From DASYML01 sp034665545 (GTDB taxonomy: Bacteria; Acidobacteriota; Blastocatellia; Pyrinomonadales; Pyrinomonadaceae), in the NCBI GenBank assembly GCA_034665545.1, contig JAXDFO010000238.1, positions 1-23,750 on the forward strand: a stretch of DNA of 23,750 nt, in the 5' to 3' direction. The translations under genes and the position numbers were made by a program. The notes beneath the pieces were generated by a model that was not told where the DNA came from, did no database searches, and saw only the letters and a list, made by a program, of their open reading frames with translations. Below, in pieces: positions 22,559 through 23,750 of this stretch (positions within the stretch are counted from its first letter, which is position 1; every line of letters begins with the position of its first letter).

Positions 22559-23750
22559 TTAAAAGATAAGCTTGAGCGCAAGCTGAATATTGCGCGGGCC
22601 GCCGCCGCCCAGAAACGGATTGCCGATGCCGACATCGGGCGTCACGGTAATCGGCAGAAAGCCGACGCCGCGTCCCGTGAGCGGGTCAATGCCGTTCGCG
22701 CCCGCGTCTACGGAGAAGCCGGGCAGGAGCGGCGATGAGAAGTTCGGATGATTGAAGAGATTGAATAGCTCGGCGCGAAGTTGCAGCTTAACCTGCTCGG
22801 TGAGCGGCGTGGTCTTGAAGATGGAGAAATCGAAATTACGATAACCGGGACCGATGAGAGAATTGCGGCCCAGGCTGCCGAAGTGTTGCGTGCCGGGGAT
22901 GCAGGCGGCTGCGGAGGTGTCGCCGGAACCGTCTAAAGTGCAGGGGACTTTGAAGGCCGAAAGATTCAAGAACATGTCGGGCGCGTGCGTCCCTGCATAA
23001 GGGTCGCCAACAAGGTCGGGGCGCGGGAAAAATTCGCCCGTCCCGTTGTAGTCATCGAACAGGTTGAGGTGAAACGGGCTGCCGCTTCTGAGCGTCAGGA
23101 TGCCGTTGAACTGCCAGCCGTTGCCGAACCTCGGATGGCTGGCGATGAAGTTCGGCAAGTCATAACTGAAGGTCAAGATGAAGCGATGCCTGACATCGAA
23201 ATTCGAGTTGCCGCGTTCGAGGTCCGCGCGATAACTGTTTTCGGGTTGCGTCGCGTTCGCCACGTAGTCCTGCCCGTCCGAGGCGTTGTCTATAGAGTGC
23301 GACCAGGTGTAGCTCACCATCGAAGTGATGCCGCGAAACGAGCGCAAGGTAAAGCTCGTCTGCAAGGCGTGATAGTTTGAATTCGCGCTCGATTCAAGCT
23401 GGTTGACGTAGAAGAACGTGCCGCCCGAAGGCGCGAATGGTCCATTATCGAAACGTCTCGCCGTAGAGACGGCGGGGTTCACAGGCTGGTTAATATCTCT
23501 GTAGCGTATGAGCTTCGTTCCCTTCGATCCAACATAGCCGATTTGCAAAACTCCGTTTCTGAAAATCTCTTGCTGTAGATTGAGATTATAGTTTTGCACG
23601 TAGGGCGTTCTCAGGCGACGGTCAACGGCGAAGACATCCGAATCCGTAAAGTCAGTGAAGATGGGCACGCCCGCTTGAATCTGATTGACGGTCGAGAAGG
23701 AGAAGAGAACGGGGGCGGGGCCGACCGGGTTGTATGCCGGACCAGGATTG
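22559..23750 (-). CDS. Oar-like TonB-dependent receptor, C-terminal part (runs off the window)
   Basis: An uninterrupted frame of about 396 aa that continues past the window end, so it is the C-terminal part of a larger outer-membrane receptor. Barrel marks typical of Acidobacteriota receptors are visible: RTPYVQNYNLNLQQEI, LQIGYVGSKGTKL, SNYHALQTSF, VSYTWSHSIDNASDG, RHRFILTFSYDLP, GWQFNGILTLRSGSPF, RNFDFSIFKT, LRAELFNLFNHPNF, and a last strand RNIQLALKLIF ending in phenylalanine. An internal ATG/GTG at 23668 is not a start, because the frame stays open above it. The plug and N-terminal domains lie outside the window. A GNAT gene follows nine bases after the stop. Confidence 0.92.
   Translation of the reverse strand, partial: NPGPAYNPVGPAPVLFSFSTVNQIQAGVPIFTDFTDSDVFAVDRRLRTPYVQNYNLNLQQEIFRNGVLQIGYVGSKGTKLIRYRDINQPVNPAVSTARRFDNGPFAPSGGTFFYVNQLESSANSNYHALQTSFTLRSFRGITSMVSYTWSHSIDNASDGQDYVANATQPENSYRADLERGNSNFDVRHRFILTFSYDLPNFIASHPRFGNGWQFNGILTLRSGSPFHLNLFDDYNGTGEFFPRPDLVGDPYAGTHAPDMFLNLSAFKVPCTLDGSGDTSAAACIPGTQHFGSLGRNSLIGPGYRNFDFSIFKTTPLTEQVKLQLRAELFNLFNHPNFSSPLLPGFSVDAGANGIDPLTGRGVGFLPITVTPDVGIGNPFLGGGGPRNIQLALKLIF

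Overview
The window looks like chromosomal DNA of a GC-rich (about 60% by eye), Gram-negative bacterium, most likely an Acidobacteriota member of the Blastocatellia/Pyrinomonadales kind. This is inferred from two very large Oar-like TonB-dependent receptors with an N-terminal carboxypeptidase-regulatory domain, a DUF4388 (PATAN)-TPR protein, heptose genes, and text-like palindromic intergenic repeats. No rRNA, tRNA, CRISPR array, IS element or prophage gene was seen.

Layout. 0.2-1.9 kb (+): lipB and a threonine/serine dehydratase, closed by a hairpin terminator. 1.95-3.7 kb: a compact two-gene locus made of a 65-aa signal-peptide-bearing peptide (-) and a divergent TPR regulator with a C-terminal Fis-type helix-turn-helix (+). 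The 183-bp gap between them holds three similar palindromes built on TTGCAA half-sites. This is the best candidate for an undescribed regulatory or peptide-sensing system. 3.8-5.7 kb (-): a PQQ-propeller lipoprotein overlapping a class I glutamine amidotransferase. 5.9-11.4 kb (-): a cell-envelope run of Trm112-like protein, GT9 heptosyltransferase, heptose-7-phosphate kinase, a 21-bp minisatellite, a PBP4-type carboxypeptidase, and a DapF homologue in which both catalytic cysteines are serine. 11.5-12.9 kb (-): a cytochrome P450 whose last residues come from an inverted repeat. 13.1-16.7 kb: an unknown CxxC protein, a TPR-DUF4388 protein, an HD-GYP protein with a sigma54-like upstream site and a coupled small ORF, and a secreted CACCAD-type protein. 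16.8-23.75 kb: an Oar-like receptor (-), a divergent Tat-exported GH1 beta-glucosidase (+) with shared palindromes between them, a GNAT acetyltransferase and the C-terminal part of a second Oar-like receptor (both -).

How genes may work together. Heptokinase and GT9 fit lipopolysaccharide core synthesis; the PBP4 and DapF-like proteins point to peptidoglycan or D-amino-acid chemistry; the receptor and exported GH1 enzyme suggest glycan uptake and processing. At the DNA level the window also carries a short palindrome, TGGNCCA (mainly TGGWCCA), far more often than base composition predicts. It appears in several reading frames and in gaps, mostly between 3.8 and 20 kb. All counts were made by eye.
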